A stretch of 8,800 bases of DNA, from assembly GCA_028678905.1 (NCBI GenBank), contig JAJRCO010000393.1, positions 1 through 8,800 on the forward strand. The letters run 5' to 3'. Positions 6,812 through 8,800 of the stretch are shown in pieces. The translations under genes and the position numbers were made by a program. How positions within the stretch are numbered: position 1 is the first letter of the stretch; each line of letters starts with the position of its first letter. The notes under the pieces are model-generated. The model had not been told where the DNA came from. It saw only the letters and a list, made by a program, of their open reading frames with translations, and searched no databases. The DNA is from Methanomicrobiales archaeon. Lineage in GTDB: Archaea; Halobacteriota; Methanomicrobia; Methanomicrobiales; JACTUA01.

Positions 6812-7187
6812 TACGTATAACAAAGTGCTTCCAAGGAGATTGCCGATTCGTTAAACTCCCCAGGATGAGTTTTTTTTCATATTTTCTGGTCAATATGAGT
6901 TAAAAGTGTATCTTTTATGTTGTCTTCCATATTCCCACTGATGCCAATGTCATCGCCGTTGAATGTAGGGACGATTTCAATCCGGATCTCAAGTCAAGAA
7001 ATGGGTCTCCCTTTCATACGAATCATAAAGTAATACCTCGAATGCAAACTACATCTCCCAAGAAATTATGCAACGATGCAAATTTTGCCATCTGATTATA
7101 AAATTTGATTCTTACTCTGGGTCATTCTAGGCATGATACAATAGTTATCACCGCAACCCCACGAAAATATTTTCCCACGGTGAAAAA
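6808..7187 (-). pseudogene. paaK: Decayed C-terminal domain of a phenylacetate-CoA ligase (PaaK) family enzyme
   Basis: PaaK-type adenylate-forming ligases activate aryl acids to CoA thioesters; methanogens carry several paralogues. One minus-strand frame (codons ending at 7158, 7098 and so on) reads GKIFSWGCGDN where the family has GRIF-x-GRSDDM, then a Q-I near the FPSQIE position, RYYFMIRMKGR (strand before the D-x-L motif), LEIRIEIVPTFNGDDIG and MEDNIKDTLLTHID. It is interrupted by TAA at 7096-7098, TAA at 7066-7068, TGA at 6994-6996 and TGA at 6877-6879. An A8 run (T8 on plus, 6870-6877) then shifts the frame, after which KLILGSLTNRQSPWKHFVIR matches the family's terminal KL-(V/I)-EPGS-(L/I)-PR...GKAK-x-V-I-D-R. 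About 125 codons survive; the 300-residue N-terminal part is absent, the remnant starting directly at the stop codon of the lipoprotein gene. Assigned by eye, no alignment run. Confidence 0.7.
7163..7174. repeat. 12-bp perfect palindrome after the lipoprotein gene
   Basis: GAAAATATTTTC is fully self-complementary. It begins 14 nt past the lipoprotein stop codon (minus direction), and TTTTTC directly follows the stop. It may help end the lipoprotein transcript. It also lies inside the ligase remnant, so it may be a chance product of AT drift. Confidence 0.35.
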
Positions 7188-8084
7188 TTAATACCCGTAT
7201 CCCCCTCCGCCTCCGGAGGGCCGGGTTGTGGTGGTTGCCGTGATCTGGGGGAGGTTTCCGAGCGGGGCAACAAACCAGACTCCTCCTATTCCCTGACCAC
7301 GCGTATCACCAGGGTTACTGTCGCCGGAATAATAATACAGCGGCATCCCCTTGTGGATTGACTGACTCGTCCCGTCTGTTCTCTGAATGACTGCAAAATC
7401 GGAGCCTGTCAAACCAGATGGTACTATAACGTTCGTTGACAAAAAGACCGGCCATGTCTGAATACAAGTACCTGTGCAAGCACTCATCCCGGTCATGTCA
7501 TTACGAAAGACGTACAGCGTTTTCCCCATTCCATCTGCAAGATATGTTCCCACGTTGGTGTTCTTCATGATCACGACCGTGTAATCGGGGCTCATGACGT
7601 ACCAGATACCAAGAACGCCATCTCCGTTTACGTCACCAGCCGTATGATCGCTCTGGTAGTAATACAGAGGCCATCCACGGTACGTGGTCTGTTTCATCCC
7701 ATCGGACCGAGTGACGGTCTGGAAATCTGAAGCTACGAGTGGTGCATTCACGACAACCGAGGCTGGGGAGAACGGGGGCCAGAGCGCAGTACAGGAAGAG
7801 GAGGTACAGGCACTCGTTCCACTTCCCGGGATATCGGTTCCAAAGTAATAGAGGGTTATTCCTCTGCTATCTATCAGGATTGTCCCTTTACTGGAGGAGG
7901 CGGTCATAACAGTCGCCGTACCCGATGGGGTGGTGGCAGGAGGTGTGGTCATGGTGGTGGTCACGATGGGAGAAGTGGTTGGGGTGGGTGTTCCATAACC
8001 GGGGGTACTCGTACAACCTGCCGTGAGAAGGAGAAGGATAGTAAGGACAAGGGGCAGGATCAACAGATGCAGCCGTTGTTTCAT
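7188..8084 (-). CDS. Lipoprotein with two secreted repeats of unknown function (PF03640/COG4315 type)
   Basis: 298 residues. A signal sequence with lipobox LTAGC places the lipid-modified Cys at 24. A Thr/Pro-rich stalk (25-62) follows, then two repeats of about 100 residues. Repeat 1 has ILIDSRGITLYYF, a Cys pair (C93, C98), LWPPF, GWPLYYY (137-143) and GIWYV. Repeat 2 has YLADGMGKTLYVF, C203 and C207, TWPVF, GMPLYYY and GVWFV. The C-terminus is Gly/Tyr rich. The layout matches the secreted-repeat lipoprotein family, whose biochemical role is not known. The two close Cys pairs could be disulfides or bind a metal or cofactor outside the cell (inference). Start: ATG with AGGAG at 8088-8092. 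The gene is intact and separated from neighbours on both sides; a decayed ligase begins at its stop codon. Confidence 0.9.
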   Translation of the reverse strand: MKQRLHLLILPLVLTILLLLTAGCTSTPGYGTPTPTTSPIVTTTMTTPPATTPSGTATVMTASSSKGTILIDSRGITLYYFGTDIPGSGTSACTSSSCTALWPPFSPASVVVNAPLVASDFQTVTRSDGMKQTTYRGWPLYYYQSDHTAGDVNGDGVLGIWYVMSPDYTVVIMKNTNVGTYLADGMGKTLYVFRNDMTGMSACTGTCIQTWPVFLSTNVIVPSGLTGSDFAVIQRTDGTSQSIHKGMPLYYYSGDSNPGDTRGQGIGGVWFVAPLGNLPQITATTTTRPSGGGGGYGY

Positions 8085-8087
8085 GGT

Positions 8088-8116
8088 CTCCTAAAGCAAC
8101 AGTTGTATTATATAAA
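8088..8116 (-). promoter_or_regulatory. TATA box and Shine-Dalgarno of the lipoprotein gene
   Basis: TTTATATA (minus, 8109-8116) is the clearest TATA box in the window. It ends 24 nt before the ATG at 8084, which would place the transcript start almost at the ATG and give a leaderless mRNA. Yet AGGAG (8088-8092) lies three bases before the ATG. Either the transcript starts a few bases early, or a second TATA-like stretch near 8134-8143 is used and gives a leader containing the ribosome-binding site. Confidence 0.55.
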
Positions 8117-8355
8117 GTTATTTTCGCCTTGAAAATTTAAGAGGAAAACCACAAACCGCTGCAATTGAACCACCGTAACTTTAAATCGCCAAACCGGGCG
8201 TTGGGAGGTCGAGGGAACCTGAACAAATTATCCTTACTATCACGAATCATGGTTGGATGAGATAGTGTGAACTGGGATGTACCCCAAAGAGTTATCTTTA
8301 ATTGCAATGACTGTTCTTTGTGACCTTGCCCACCCAAACGGGCGAGGGGAACATT
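8117..8355. other. Divergent intergenic region between lipoprotein and small secreted protein
   Basis: No gene is supported on either strand; a 105-codon minus-strand frame (8137-8454) overlaps the secreted-protein gene antisense and has no recognisable features. The region must hold the promoters of both flanking genes. CTTTAATT at 8296-8303 is a weak TATA candidate for the rightward gene, about 52 nt before its start. Confidence 0.45.
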
Positions 8356-8643
8356 GTGAACAAAAAAATGATTCTTGGACTGATGGCATTGTTGGTCATC
8401 GCTCTGACCGTGTATCCGGTTAGCGCAGCAAGGCCTCCTACCAGTCCTGGTCAACCAAACCAGGATTGCGAGGCGTTATTCGAATTAGGATCCTTGGTTC
8501 CCGGAGGTTTCAACACCGACGGATTTGAACATGCGACTACGGTATATGCAGGATCTGGTCATTCTTTGATTTCAAACAATCCAAAGGCAGTCTCTCAGTA
8601 CGATGTGGCCTGTTTCCAACAATATCAGAGATTATTTCTCTGA
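8356..8643 (+). CDS. Small secreted protein with SQYDVACFQ motif, function unknown
   Basis: 95 residues from GTG at 8356. I prefer this start to the in-frame GTG at 8320 because GAGGGG (8344-8349) sits six bases before it and the protein then opens directly with a signal peptide: MNKKM, a hydrophobic core to residue 19, cleavage after VSA at 24. ATG at 8368 is the other option. The mature part is about 71 residues, Pro/Gly-rich at first, with two cysteines (C38 and C86) that could form a disulfide, and the segments GGFNTDGF, VYAGSG and NPKAVSQYDVACFQ. I recall closely similar endings in small secreted hypothetical proteins of soil bacteria and methanogens, but no known function. It is divergent from the lipoprotein gene and ends nine bases before a T-tract. 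Confidence 0.8.
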   Translation: MNKKMILGLMALLVIALTVYPVSAARPPTSPGQPNQDCEALFELGSLVPGGFNTDGFEHATTVYAGSGHSLISNNPKAVSQYDVACFQQYQRLFL

Positions 8644-8651
8644 CTTCCCTC

Positions 8652-8658
8652 TTTTTTT
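8652..8658 (+). terminator. T7 terminator of the small secreted protein
   Basis: A run of seven T residues begins nine bases after the TGA stop codon, within a pyrimidine-rich context. This is the usual form of an archaeal intrinsic terminator. Confidence 0.5.
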
Positions 8659-8800
8659 CAAAATATAGTATCTTCACTCTTACCTCGCTCCTCCTTCACT
8701 CTTGCACTCAACACTACCGATTACCCGCTATAGCAATGACCATGCCCAAAGCGACAGCTTTGGACACCCTTTTTTTCCTGTTATATATTACCCATATAAC
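8659..8800. other. Pyrimidine/AT-rich window end, no gene seen
   Basis: A second T7 run lies at 8770-8776. TTATATATTA follows at 8781-8790 and resembles a TATA box, so a gene may begin just outside the window or a minus-strand transcript may start here. Nothing more can be said from 140 bases. Confidence 0.35.

Noticed and set aside
6241..7187. CRISPR array or mobile-element ends in the long gene-poor region
   Set aside because: No spaced direct repeats, no terminal inverted repeats flanked by target duplications and no transposase; ligase and flavodoxin remnants account for most of it.
8180..8225. tRNA-like T-arm impression on the minus strand
   Set aside because: A GGTTC-like start is present but the T-loop consensus, acceptor pairing and anticodon arm are absent.
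8137..8454. 105-codon minus-strand frame
   Set aside because: Antisense to the signal peptide of the secreted protein and without motifs.

Overview
The window looks like a chromosomal stretch from a methanogenic archaeon of the Methanomicrobiales type (inference). The support is: TATA-like boxes upstream of the genes rather than bacterial -35/-10 pairs, T-tract ends, an FtsX/MacB-type ABC operon with an S-layer-like beta-sandwich surface protein, a secreted-repeat lipoprotein, and remnants of phenylacetate-CoA ligase and flavodoxin families that methanogens carry in many copies. Coding DNA is GC-rich; the spacers are clearly more AT-rich.

Layout: (1) 2-1348 (+): the C-terminal 448 residues of a bacterial-type (LonA) protease with ATPase and Ser/Lys protease domains; the N-terminus lies outside the window. 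(2) 1349-1828: no convincing gene. (3) 1829-2582 (-): a short-chain dehydrogenase/reductase that is complete except for one frameshift near 2267. (4) 2583-3168: mostly non-coding, with a fragment that reads like the last ATP-binding box of a histidine kinase. (5) 3169-6240 (-): an intact three-gene operon, in transcription order a membrane-anchored beta-sandwich surface protein, an ABC ATPase and an FtsX-type permease, with 13-nt and 1-nt-overlap junctions. (6) 6241-7187: about 950 bp with no intact gene, but two decayed genes on the minus strand, the N-terminus of a flavodoxin (about 6568-6746) and the C-terminal domain of a PaaK-family ligase (about 6808-7187). (7) 7188-8084 (-): a lipoprotein with two secreted repeats. 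(8) 8356-8643 (+): a small secreted protein divergent from it. (9) 8644-8800: T-tracts and an A/T-rich end, no gene.

How it fits together: the only clear functional unit is the ABC operon, probably a MacB/FtsX-like mechanotransmission or export machine whose extracytoplasmic partner is the beta-sandwich protein. The rest is single genes separated by eroded DNA. Four separate decaying reading frames in under 6 kb (dehydrogenase, kinase fragment, ligase, flavodoxin) are the most distinctive property of the window. I did not find a CRISPR array, tRNA, rRNA, insertion sequence or convincing new defence system.
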